From the NCBI GenBank assembly GCA_024275135.1, contig JAJRZS010000045.1, positions 1-40,418 on the forward strand: a DNA stretch of 40,418 nucleotides, read 5' to 3'. Both the position numbers and the translations under genes were made by a program. The notes below the pieces were generated by a model, which saw only the letters and a list, made by a program, of their open reading frames with translations, searched no databases and had not been told where the DNA came from. Below are positions 33,957-40,418 of this stretch, piece by piece. Numbering within the stretch: position 1 is the first letter of the stretch; the number at the start of each line of letters is the position of its first letter. This DNA is from Planctomycetota bacterium (GTDB lineage: Bacteria > Planctomycetota > UBA1135).

Positions 33957-34781
33957 TTAGTAGCGGTTGCGCTGGTTGTTGAACAGGTTGTAGTGGTTTT
34001 GGTTGCTGCATCCGTTCTCGTTGTAGTTGTGGAACCGACCAAGGTTCGCAGCGTTGAGGTAAGGATACATGACGCAGCTGCTATCGCAGCAATGTTGCAA
34101 GGTGTAGTTGTGCCCAGCTTCATGCTGCATGATTTCGCCCTCCAAACCGTTGTACTTCTTGGTGAGTTGGCGCGGGAGACCGATGTAGCCGACACCGATA
34201 GCACCACTCGGAGTGGGGTCGGCCGACAGAGCAATCATCATGTCTTGACCGTGGTAGCCATGCTCACGGAAAGCCTCATCCAGCAAGGCGCCAATGTCTG
34301 CAGAATCGTTGGAATCCCAGGCTTGGCCGGAGGAGGAAACGAAATCGATGCCAAAGTTGGAGTTGAGGGCAGCATCGCAAGTGTTGACCTCGGCCAAGAC
34401 GGCGTTTTTCAAATCGCGGGTGGTGTTGTAGAGAGCGCGATACTCTTCATCAACTGGGTGGTTGACGGTGACCACCGCGGCGATAGTGGCACCAGAGCCA
34501 CCGCGGGGCTGCATAGCACGAGCAATGACTTGGTTTGCCAAGGATTGCGACAGCTCAGCGGGAGTGAGTTCACGGTCGATCTGGAACTGCTCCCCATTGC
34601 GGGTGGTAAAGACCTCGTGGCCGATGGCGGCGTCAAAACTGGCAACATCGGCAAAATCCGAAATCCGCGGGAGGCGGTTGTAGACCTGCCCATGAGAATC
34701 GGTGTAAGGGCCAGAAGTATCGGGATTGAGAGCAGTAAAGGCGAGAGCCGGAATGGCCAGCAAAGGAACGAATTTCTTCAT
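33957..34781 (-). CDS. Secreted metzincin-type zinc metalloprotease
   Basis: 274 residues from the ATG at 34781 (MKKFVPLLAIPALAFTAL, a signal peptide); the longer frame to 34886 adds no sensible sequence. The zinc site is HEAGHNYTLQH, the metzincin HExxHxxxxxH pattern with G at position 4-5 spacing, followed closely by a short loop and CVMYP as a Met-turn. The order resembles reprolysin-like (M12-type) enzymes. Six or more Cys lie in the C-terminal 60 residues (HCCDSSC), probably disulfide-bonded. A 65-residue prodomain-like region precedes the catalytic part. Likely an exported endopeptidase. A TACGGT box about 38 bases upstream may be its promoter. Confidence 0.8.
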   Translation of the reverse strand: MKKFVPLLAIPALAFTALNPDTSGPYTDSHGQVYNRLPRISDFADVASFDAAIGHEVFTTRNGEQFQIDRELTPAELSQSLANQVIARAMQPRGGSGATIAAVVTVNHPVDEEYRALYNTTRDLKNAVLAEVNTCDAALNSNFGIDFVSSSGQAWDSNDSADIGALLDEAFREHGYHGQDMMIALSADPTPSGAIGVGYIGLPRQLTKKYNGLEGEIMQHEAGHNYTLQHCCDSSCVMYPYLNAANLGRFHNYNENGCSNQNHYNLFNNQRNRY

Positions 34782-34872
34782 GAAACCTGATTGGGTAAGA
34801 GGGAGGGACAACGCACCGTAGGGGAAATTGTGAGAGTGGTTTTCAGGGGATTTCGTTCCCAAAAATCCAAAC

Positions 34873-35625
34873 TCACCCTTCGGCACCCTGTTCTAGAGGT
34901 AGGCGCAGCACCGTTTGGGTGGGCGCGGGGTTAGCAAAAGCTATCCGCAATAGCTGCTCGGCCACAAATTCCGGGGTATGAAACAAGTTTTTTCTATTGT
35001 ATTCGTGGAATTTCTCCACCATGGGAAACACTTCCGGGGAGCTGGCACGAATCTGCGCCTGCATATCGGTATCAATAATCCCAGGGGCCACCGCGTGGGC
35101 GCGAAGGCCATGGGCAGCCTCTTCCAGAGCCAGGGTTTCGGTGAGGCGATCCATGGCGGCTTTGCCCATGCAGTATGCACCCCACCCCGCGTAACCACTC
35201 CAAGCAGCACCAGAGCTGATGTTGAGCAGAACGCCTTCCCCCTCCCGCCCCACAACCTGACGCAAGAAAGCTTGGCTGCCGTAGAGCACGCCAAAAAGAT
35301 TGACATCCAAATGCCGCTGGAGTTCCTCCGGTGTGAGGTCGCGCAACTTTTTGACCGGGTCAAGAACGCCTGCATTGTTCACCCACAAGTCTAAAGGCCC
35401 CAACTTCTGGGCCGCGTCCTCGGCAAACTGAGACATGGCGTTGGCATCTGCCACATCAAAACTGGCGGTGAATAGGGTGTCGGATGGAGCAAAGGGCAAA
35501 GGGCTACGCGCGCACAAGGCAAGACGCATTCCCTGGGCACGAAAATATTCGGCCATGCCCGCGCCCAGCCCCCGACTGGCACCGGTGATAACCGCAACTT
35601 TGGCTGAGAGGTCGGGAAGTTCCAT
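34873..35625 (-). CDS. Short-chain dehydrogenase/reductase (SDR)
   Basis: 250 residues with the classical SDR layout: AVITGASRGLGAGMAE (TGxxxGxG cofactor loop), ASFDVADANA, LWVNNAGVLDP (NNAG), LLNISSGAAWSGYAG (catalytic Ser) and YCMGKAAMDRL (YxxxK). Arg in CARSPLP after strand 2 suggests NADPH preference. The substrate cannot be assigned; SDRs act on alcohols, ketones or sugars in the cytosol. It is divergent from the glyoxalase at 35646, and their -10 boxes are the two strands of one 7-base sequence. Confidence 0.88.
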   Translation of the reverse strand: MELPDLSAKVAVITGASRGLGAGMAEYFRAQGMRLALCARSPLPFAPSDTLFTASFDVADANAMSQFAEDAAQKLGPLDLWVNNAGVLDPVKKLRDLTPEELQRHLDVNLFGVLYGSQAFLRQVVGREGEGVLLNISSGAAWSGYAGWGAYCMGKAAMDRLTETLALEEAAHGLRAHAVAPGIIDTDMQAQIRASSPEVFPMVEKFHEYNRKNLFHTPEFVAEQLLRIAFANPAPTQTVLRLPLEQGAEG

Positions 35626-35630
35626 GCCCT

Positions 35631-35637
35631 TACAATA
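35631..35637. promoter_or_regulatory. Shared bidirectional -10 element (SDR and glyoxalase)
   Basis: TACAATA reads TACAAT on the plus strand (nine bases before ATG at 35646) and TATTGT on the minus strand (exactly six bases before ATG at 35625). One near-symmetric element can open for both divergent genes. Confidence 0.55.
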
Positions 35638-35645
35638 GGGCCGCG

Positions 35646-36020
35646 ATGCAACTTGCCCACACCATGCTCCGAGTCCGCGATCTGGAACGCTCGCTGGATT
35701 TTTACACTGGCTTCCTAGGCCTTCAAGAAGTCCGCCGTCACAGCATTGGCGACGAAGCCACCTTGGTCTTTTTGAGTGATGAAGCCGGGCATTATTTCCT
35801 GGAACTCACCTGGAATCACGACGGCCGCGATTATGAATTAGGAAACCAGTTTGGTCATATCGCACTCCTAGCCCCCGACTTGGAACCCTTGGTTGCCCAT
35901 TGCGAGGCCCAGGGCTGGTGGTATCGACGCAGCCATCCGCAATCGGGCTCCAAGTATGTTTTTGTTCATGACCCTGATGGCTATGACATCGAAATTTTGG
36001 AAGCCCCCAACTCGGCATGA
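35646..36020 (+). CDS. VOC-family lactoylglutathione lyase (glyoxalase I)-like
   Basis: 124 residues, the length of a single-domain-pair glyoxalase I. It begins MQLAHTMLRVRDLERSLDFY and has the four metal ligands in GloA order: His in LAHTML, Glu in YFLELTWNH, His in GNQFGHIALL and Glu in GYDIEILEAP. HDPDGYDIE is the usual end motif. It would isomerise the methylglyoxal-thiol hemithioacetal in the cytosol; the thiol cofactor is not known here. The stop overlaps the start of the dus gene (ATGA). Confidence 0.85.
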   Translation: MQLAHTMLRVRDLERSLDFYTGFLGLQEVRRHSIGDEATLVFLSDEAGHYFLELTWNHDGRDYELGNQFGHIALLAPDLEPLVAHCEAQGWWYRRSHPQSGSKYVFVHDPDGYDIEILEAPNSA

Positions 36021-37000
36021 CGCCAACCCTTCCTGCGCCGGTTCCGTTGGGAGAATTGAGTTTCGACCCTCCGCTGTATTTAGCACCCATGGAGGGAGTC
36101 ACCGACCGCACCTTCCGCCACATGATTTTGCAAAAAAATGGGGGGTCGGCGGTCGGTGCGGCATGCACGGAATTTCAGCGAGTCAGTCAAGTTCCGCTTC
36201 CTCTGGAAGTGTTAGAGAAGGAGCTTGGCCCTAAGGTGGAGCCAATCCCGGTTGGCATCCAGTTGATGGGCAATCAACCCGAAATTGTTGCTGCCACAGC
36301 GATTCGCGCCGCCGAGGCAGGCGCAGATTTTGTGGATTTGAACTTTGGCTGCCCTGCCCCCCGCGTTTTTCAGCACTGCGCGGGTTCGGCTTTGCTAGCC
36401 GCGCCGAGCCAACTGGAAGCCATGGTGCGAGCAACGGTCGACGCCAGCCCCATTCCCGTTACCGCAAAAATCCGCGCTGGGGTGGAGCATGACCAAAACC
36501 TGGAAGAACTCGCGCAGCGAATTGAACAAGCCGGAGCCCAACTGCTCACCATTCATGCGCGCTTGCGGATTGACCGCTACCAAGACGATCCAAACTGGGA
36601 TTACATTCGGCGGGTAAAGGCGGCAGTGAAAATCCCGGTCTTTGGCAATGGCAACGCATTTCATCCCGACTCCATACAGCGCATGTTTCAAACCACAAAC
36701 TGCGATGGGGTCATGATTGGCCGTGGAGCCATGCGCGACCCTCTTTTGTTTCGCCGCTGGTCGGCGCAGCAACAAGGGCAAAAATTCGAGGGCTGGACCC
36801 GCCAAGAGCTGGCAGAGTGGTTGACGGAATATCACCAACGCATGCTCGACGGCGGCACCCTTCCGCGCCACGCCCTCGGCCGAGTCAAGCAAGCAGTAAA
36901 AGCACTGGTCGAGGGCGGATGGTTGGCAAAAGACCAACTCCGCATCGCGCTACAACAAAGCAACGTCGAGCAGCTTTTTTCTGCCCTTGGGCTGGTTTAA
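36017..37000 (+). CDS. dus: tRNA-dihydrouridine synthase
   Basis: 327 residues. Dus enzymes use FMN and NADPH to reduce uridines in the tRNA D-loop. Signatures: LYLAPMEGVTDRTFRHMIL (FMN-binding start), FVDLNFGCPAPRVFQHCAGS (catalytic Cys in NxGCP), TAKIRAGVEHD, LLTIHARLR, VFGNGNAFHPD and GVMIGRGAMRDPLLF. The C-terminal 80 residues form the helical tRNA-binding domain. HARLR in place of the more common HGRTR is unusual but keeps His and Arg. Translationally coupled to the glyoxalase-like gene by an ATGA overlap. It ends overlapping the convergent lipoprotein gene by 4 bases. Confidence 0.92.
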   Translation: MTPTLPAPVPLGELSFDPPLYLAPMEGVTDRTFRHMILQKNGGSAVGAACTEFQRVSQVPLPLEVLEKELGPKVEPIPVGIQLMGNQPEIVAATAIRAAEAGADFVDLNFGCPAPRVFQHCAGSALLAAPSQLEAMVRATVDASPIPVTAKIRAGVEHDQNLEELAQRIEQAGAQLLTIHARLRIDRYQDDPNWDYIRRVKAAVKIPVFGNGNAFHPDSIQRMFQTTNCDGVMIGRGAMRDPLLFRRWSAQQQGQKFEGWTRQELAEWLTEYHQRMLDGGTLPRHALGRVKQAVKALVEGGWLAKDQLRIALQQSNVEQLFSALGLV

Positions 37001-37272
37001 GGGGCCAGGGGAAGCTTTTCGTGCGTGCCATGGCAAGTGCCATCGCTGCAGCAGGTGCCTGCTGGGGCATCACATTTGCCGCCGCAGCAAATCGCCTTCG
37101 CAGCCGTTGCCGTCACTGCGGCTGCCTCTGGCGAAACATCGGCCGCAACCTGCTGCACATCGGCCTGGTTGGTGGCTGTGGACGCCGAAGAAGAGGACGC
37201 TGCTTTTTCGCTGCAGGCAAGGACCAGCGGAATGGAAAGCAGAAGAGCAAATGCACGAAGCCAAGATTGCAT
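36997..37272 (-). CDS. Small Cys-rich lipoprotein
   Basis: 91 residues from the ATG at 37272 (MQSWLRAFALLLSIPLVLAC); TATACT lies exactly six bases upstream. LVLAC is a good lipobox, so the mature protein starts at Cys 20 and is membrane-anchored outside the cytoplasm. An Ala/Ser linker follows, then a compact Cys motif: CCGGKCDAPAGTCCSDGTCH with a following His. Six closely spaced Cys plus His suggest metal binding or disulfide pairs. I do not recognise a family. Its stop overlaps the dus stop by 4 bases. Confidence 0.65.
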   Translation of the reverse strand: MQSWLRAFALLLSIPLVLACSEKAASSSSASTATNQADVQQVAADVSPEAAAVTATAAKAICCGGKCDAPAGTCCSDGTCHGTHEKLPLAP

Positions 37273-37278
37273 GTTTCC

Positions 37279-37284
37279 AGTATA
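37279..37284 (-). promoter_or_regulatory. -10 box of the Cys-rich lipoprotein gene
   Basis: TATACT on the minus strand with exactly six bases (ggaaac) before ATG at 37272. Confidence 0.55.
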
Positions 37285-37322
37285 TCCGGGGGAAGGCTCT
37301 GGAATCCGAGGCCACAACCGCC

Positions 37323-37328
37323 TAGCAT
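37323..37328 (+). promoter_or_regulatory. -10 box of the SatD-like gene
   Basis: TAGCAT, nine bases before ATG at 37338. Confidence 0.4.
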
Positions 37329-37337
37329 TGTCTCTCC

Positions 37338-37976
37338 ATGGCACCCTCGCAGCGTTTCGGCCTCGCCTTTGGCACGGCTCCTAGGCAAAAAAAGACCTTA
37401 GAATCCGCATTTGGTGTCAATTTAAGCGCTGCCTTGGAGGGATTTCGCAGCGCGATTACGGCTCCTCCCGTGCTGGACGCCTGCGGCAAGTTCGGCACCC
37501 TCATTTTGGCCGCCCCAGAGCAGGCTTTTGATGTGGCCACCGCGCTCCAGGAAGCGGCCTGGCCGGTGCCGCTCCGCTTTGCCCTCATTGTCGCCCCCCC
37601 CGCCGGTGCCGCTGGACGCGACGAAGCGGTACGCTCCAAAGCCGCCATTACTCTCAACACTATGGAGCGGCAACAAGTGTTTCGCTTCGACCTGCCCAGC
37701 AAAGGCAAAGACGAACTCGCACTCGCCGACACTGCCGCGGCTTTGCACCGGAACTTGATTTTGAACCTCACGCGCACTCGGCTCCAAGCCGTGCGCTCTT
37801 ATCGCCGTCATGGCAAACAAGCTTTGGTTGCTGTCGAGTTGCAGGTGAGCCAGCAAGCGGTTTCGCAAATGCTATTGGGAGCGCAATATCGCTTACTGAA
37901 GCAGACCGAAGCCTCCTTCCGCCGCTGGTTGGCGCGGCCGCAGCGCACCATGCTGTGGCCGATGAAGCACCGCTAA
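37338..37976 (+). CDS. SatD-like protein with C-terminal helix-turn-helix
   Basis: 212 residues. The N-terminal two thirds have an alternating strand-helix pattern (LILAAPEQAFDVATALQEAA, LRFALIVAPP). The C-terminal 70 residues form a Trp/Arg-rich helical unit ending in a helix-turn-helix: ALVAVELQVSQQAVSQMLLG, where the V-S-Q-Q-A-V-S-Q core is the recognition helix. This arrangement is like SatD-family regulators, but the similarity is judged by eye only. Probably a DNA-binding regulator in the cytosol with unknown target. It overlaps the end of the convergent 596-residue protein gene by 4 bases. Confidence 0.55.
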   Translation: MAPSQRFGLAFGTAPRQKKTLESAFGVNLSAALEGFRSAITAPPVLDACGKFGTLILAAPEQAFDVATALQEAAWPVPLRFALIVAPPAGAAGRDEAVRSKAAITLNTMERQQVFRFDLPSKGKDELALADTAAALHRNLILNLTRTRLQAVRSYRRHGKQALVAVELQVSQQAVSQMLLGAQYRLLKQTEASFRRWLARPQRTMLWPMKHR

Positions 37977-39763
37977 GCGGAAAGTGCGTTCGCCGGAGAA
38001 GGCAAAAGCTCAGCCAGCTCTTCTTTCAAGGCTTCCAAGCCCTGGACAAAGGATTGACGCTGCGAAGAGGCCAAATGCTCGACGATGGATTGGTAATGCT
38101 CCAACCCCAGTTGCAAGTTTTCGCGACAGGCCTGCAGGGTACGAGCTAAACGGTCGGAGGCTTCATTGGCATAGCTCACCATGTCGCGTCGCATCGCTTC
38201 TAGATTTAGCTTGAACTCTTTCAAAAACATATGCGGTCGGTCTGCCGGCAAAGACAAGGATTGGCGACCGTAAATATGATCCACCATTTCCCTCAGGGTT
38301 GAGGTTTTGTGAAAATAAGCTGCATTCGGGCCACAACAAACTGAAGGCGTCGCTGTCGGGTCAAGGCCCATCTTGCGTGTGGCCACCCCAGCCAAATCAT
38401 GGCAGATACAAGCTTTGGCAAGAACCTTCTCGCGAGCTTGACACTTTTCTTGTTCGGACCAATCCTTGGCTTCAATCTGAACTAACTTCCTTTTTTGAAA
38501 ACCGCGGCTGGCCGCACAAAGCGGAGCTTTCGTGAATTCAAATTCGGCCACCAAATAGCCTTTGGGGCAAGAGCTGCCCGGCCTGCCTGCAGCAATGCGC
38601 TGGCGACGAGCAACTTCACTAGCCGAAGTTTGTAAGGACCAAAATGGAATCCCTAATGGAGATGAGGGGCTAAGCTCGATGTCGGCCTCCTTAGCAGCTT
38701 TAATGCGTTCAAGGCTTTCCGCATCAATATTGACAACTTCCGGCACAAACAAAAAAGAACTGCCCCAGCCAGTGCTGTCGACCTGGTAATAATCGCGCAG
38801 AAGCTGGGCCTCTTCGAAGGTACCGATGCCACCTTGGGCGGTGACGCGAGTTGCAGGAGGAGTTGCAACTTCTGCACTGAGCCCCATTGCCGACAAGGCT
38901 TTTTCTCGCAACGCTTGCAGTGTAGTGCAAAGGTTTTGCCGTTGTTTGCGAAACTCTTCCAGCACGGGGCCCATGAGTTGGCCCTTCATGCCGAAAGCAT
39001 GGCCTCCGCAGTTGAGGCCGGATTCCACGCGAAATTCCGAGACCGGCAATCCCAATTTGGCAAGTTGCTTACCTTGCACCAAAGCGGAGCGGTAATCACT
39101 TACCTTGAGAGTGATGCGTTTTTTCAACGCCGCGCCCTCAGCCAAGAACATATCTCGGAACTCTCCCATATAGGTGAAAAGGCGACGATTCATTCCAGCA
39201 GAAAGAACTACAGAGCCCTGCACGCGGCTATTCATAAAGCCACGCAAGGCGCTCAGGGCATCGGAACTTTTTGCGGGCATCGGCTGCCCTTTGCGATCCA
39301 CCTCACGGTCCAGTTTGGTCATGATGTTGACATCAATTGGACCGGGTTGGATTTGGCGACGCAACTCTTCCTGTAAATTTTTCTTTTCGTTGGCGCAGGC
39401 GGCTTGTGTCATGCGCTGGTAAAGCTCACGCAGGGGGGACGGTGGCAACATTTCAAAATAGCGCACAATCTCACTACCCGCTTCAAAAACTGCGGAACGC
39501 AAGCGTTCTACTTGCAGTTGCACGAGCTCATGTAGCAAATCCAAATAGGCCGTAATGCGACGAGCGCGGGCATCTTCCTCATCGGCGGCAATTGGCTGCC
39601 ATGGTTTATCGAACTCCTTGCACAGGCGTTCGCGCACTTGTTCGAGCAGGACGTCGTCGACCAAAGACACCACCGAAGCGATGCCAAATCTGGCAACTTT
39701 GAGCGGTGTATCGACGGTGAATCCCGTCGCCATGACGGGTATGTGAAAGTGATGGACAGACAC
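37973..39763 (-). CDS. Conserved uncharacterised protein, possible TIM-barrel oxidoreductase-like core
   Basis: 596 residues from a GTG at 39763. The N-terminus VHHFHIPVMATGFTVDTPL is kept by this start; an ATG ten codons later would delete it. I recall similar N-termini (xHIPVMG...ID(T/S)P(L/I)KVARYGI) in uncharacterised Bacteroidota proteins. The start is followed by KVARFGIASVVSLVDDVLL, as in FMN enzymes of the nitronate-monooxygenase type, and the centre contains RVTAQGGIGTFEEAQLLRDY then STGWGSSFLFVPEVVNID, reminiscent of their phosphate-binding GGIGT loop. The rest has several Cys (CPKGYL, CICHDLAG, VCCGPNAAYF) that might bind a metal or cluster. A helical C-terminus ends the protein. 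The function is not known. A TATACT box lies about 34 bases upstream of the start. Confidence 0.7.
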   Translation of the reverse strand: MSVHHFHIPVMATGFTVDTPLKVARFGIASVVSLVDDVLLEQVRERLCKEFDKPWQPIAADEEDARARRITAYLDLLHELVQLQVERLRSAVFEAGSEIVRYFEMLPPSPLRELYQRMTQAACANEKKNLQEELRRQIQPGPIDVNIMTKLDREVDRKGQPMPAKSSDALSALRGFMNSRVQGSVVLSAGMNRRLFTYMGEFRDMFLAEGAALKKRITLKVSDYRSALVQGKQLAKLGLPVSEFRVESGLNCGGHAFGMKGQLMGPVLEEFRKQRQNLCTTLQALREKALSAMGLSAEVATPPATRVTAQGGIGTFEEAQLLRDYYQVDSTGWGSSFLFVPEVVNIDAESLERIKAAKEADIELSPSSPLGIPFWSLQTSASEVARRQRIAAGRPGSSCPKGYLVAEFEFTKAPLCAASRGFQKRKLVQIEAKDWSEQEKCQAREKVLAKACICHDLAGVATRKMGLDPTATPSVCCGPNAAYFHKTSTLREMVDHIYGRQSLSLPADRPHMFLKEFKLNLEAMRRDMVSYANEASDRLARTLQACRENLQLGLEHYQSIVEHLASSQRQSFVQGLEALKEELAELLPSPANALSA

Positions 39764-39838
39764 GGATTAGGAGGGCCGAGAGGGGATGCCAACCGGCAGT
39801 ATATTCCCTAAATTGAGTTGCGGCGAATATCTCAAAAC

Positions 39839-40418
39839 TTAGTTTGTTTTTTCCAGCCAGTCGGGATGCACATGCACTTCGCCGGCCGGGATTTGGTAAA
39901 GAGTGGTTTTTCGGCCGTCGCTCCAAGTCACCCGCAATCGGTCGGCTTGCACAGCACCCGCCAGGCCGAAAATTTGCTCTGGGGCATGGCCGCTGAGGAA
40001 ACTGGTTTCTGCAATCCACCAGCGGTATTGCATCTCCCCATTGACGGACAGTTCTAGACGCGCGCCTTGGGCCAAAGCTGGAGGGGCCTCCAGTAACACT
40101 TTGAGGCTGTGATGATTATGCGGTGTGTCATTTCGAAGGAGAAGTGGGGTACCACGATTGACATTCAGAGCCAAATCCACATCTCCATCTCCGTCGTAAT
40201 CGGCCGCGGCCACCCCGCGAATCGAGTAGGGCTGGCTCAGCGGCTGGGATTCATGGAAACTTTGCCCCTGATTCCAAAACATCTGCACCGGTTGTGCCAG
40301 TAGTTGGAACTTGTTTTCGGGGTTTTCCAGGGTGTTGCCGTTGCCGACGCAGATGTCGAAGCGACCATCCAAATCAAAATCGGCAAGGACCGTTCCCCAG
40401 CCCACCACTTGCAGAGAA
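39839..40418 (-). CDS. FG-GAP/ASPIC-UnbV protein (N-terminus beyond window)
   Basis: The last about 193 residues of a larger protein; the frame is open through the window's right edge. FG-GAP calcium loops are visible: VLADFDLDGRFDICVGNGN and AAADYDGDGDVDLALNVN. The C-terminal part is the ASPIC/UnbV domain, with LEASPPAL-like strand, GARLELSVNGEMQYRWWIAE, FLSGHAPEQIFGLAGAVQAD and LRVTWSDGRKT, the usual end of secreted UnbV proteins. Such proteins are exported and bind unknown ligands. It is upstream of, and on the same strand as, the 596-residue gene, with 75 bases between. Confidence 0.85.
   Translation of the reverse strand, partial: SLQVVGWGTVLADFDLDGRFDICVGNGNTLENPENKFQLLAQPVQMFWNQGQSFHESQPLSQPYSIRGVAAADYDGDGDVDLALNVNRGTPLLLRNDTPHNHHSLKVLLEAPPALAQGARLELSVNGEMQYRWWIAETSFLSGHAPEQIFGLAGAVQADRLRVTWSDGRKTTLYQIPAGEVHVHPDWLEKTN

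Noticed and set aside
34782..34886. N-terminal extension of the metzincin
   Set aside because: It removes the signal peptide from the N-terminus and overlaps the SDR gene end.
1..40418. CRISPR array, insertion sequence, integrase or toxin-antitoxin pair
   Set aside because: No regularly spaced repeats, transposase or integrase motifs, or typical small gene pairs were found on either strand.

Overview
The window reads as a chromosomal segment of a heterotrophic, probably marine or aquatic bacterium of Planctomycetota-like affiliation. This is an inference from gene content: a DUF1501/DUF1800 pair, FG-GAP and ASPIC/UnbV surface proteins, a membrane sulfatase-superfamily enzyme, a fused E2-E1 2-oxoglutarate dehydrogenase and a three-subunit succinate dehydrogenase. 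No rRNA or single-copy marker is present to fix the phylum.

Layout. 1-4663 (minus) holds an amino-acid permease cut by the window edge and a fused 2-oxoglutarate dehydrogenase. 4664-11973 is a loosely packed accessory zone. It contains two 95%-identical 119-bp direct repeats (4834-4952 and 10084-10202), each a sigma-54 promoter followed by a short structured RNA with an intrinsic terminator. Between them lie a GC-richer block of carboxypeptidase-regulatory-like and secreted proteins, a decayed FG-GAP gene, a secreted beta-propeller protein and a scrap of a DUF1501 gene. From 11974 on the genome is tightly packed, with convergent genes often overlapping by a few bases. 11974-16123 (minus) is a three-gene operon (secreted protein, DUF1800, DUF1501). 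16195-19416 (plus) carries queG, a zinc-ribbon protein, thiE and a secreted thioredoxin-fold protein whose first active-site position is an in-frame UGA, best explained as selenocysteine. 19426-26731 is a peptide-use block: M20 dipeptidase, POT peptide symporter, membrane sulfatase-superfamily enzyme and OPT oligopeptide transporter. 26706-31092 has a lipid-kinase-like gene and sdhCAB. 31100-34781 has a DPP11-like S46 peptidase, a SurA-like lipoprotein and a metzincin protease. 34873-40418 has an SDR enzyme, a glyoxalase, a dihydrouridine synthase, a Cys-rich lipoprotein, a SatD-like regulator, a conserved unknown protein of about 596 residues and the end of an FG-GAP/UnbV protein.

Together the genes suggest growth on peptides: secreted proteases and dipeptidyl peptidase outside, POT/OPT/APC uptake, cytosolic dipeptidase, then the TCA cycle (2-oxoglutarate dehydrogenase, succinate dehydrogenase).

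Two system-level signals stand out besides the UGA protein and the sigma-54 RNA. First, many genes at the head of transcription units have a -10 box (TANNNT) exactly six bases upstream of the start codon and no Shine-Dalgarno, which implies leaderless mRNAs. Internal operon genes such as sdhA and sdhB do have Shine-Dalgarno sites. Second, this rule also corrects several start codons.
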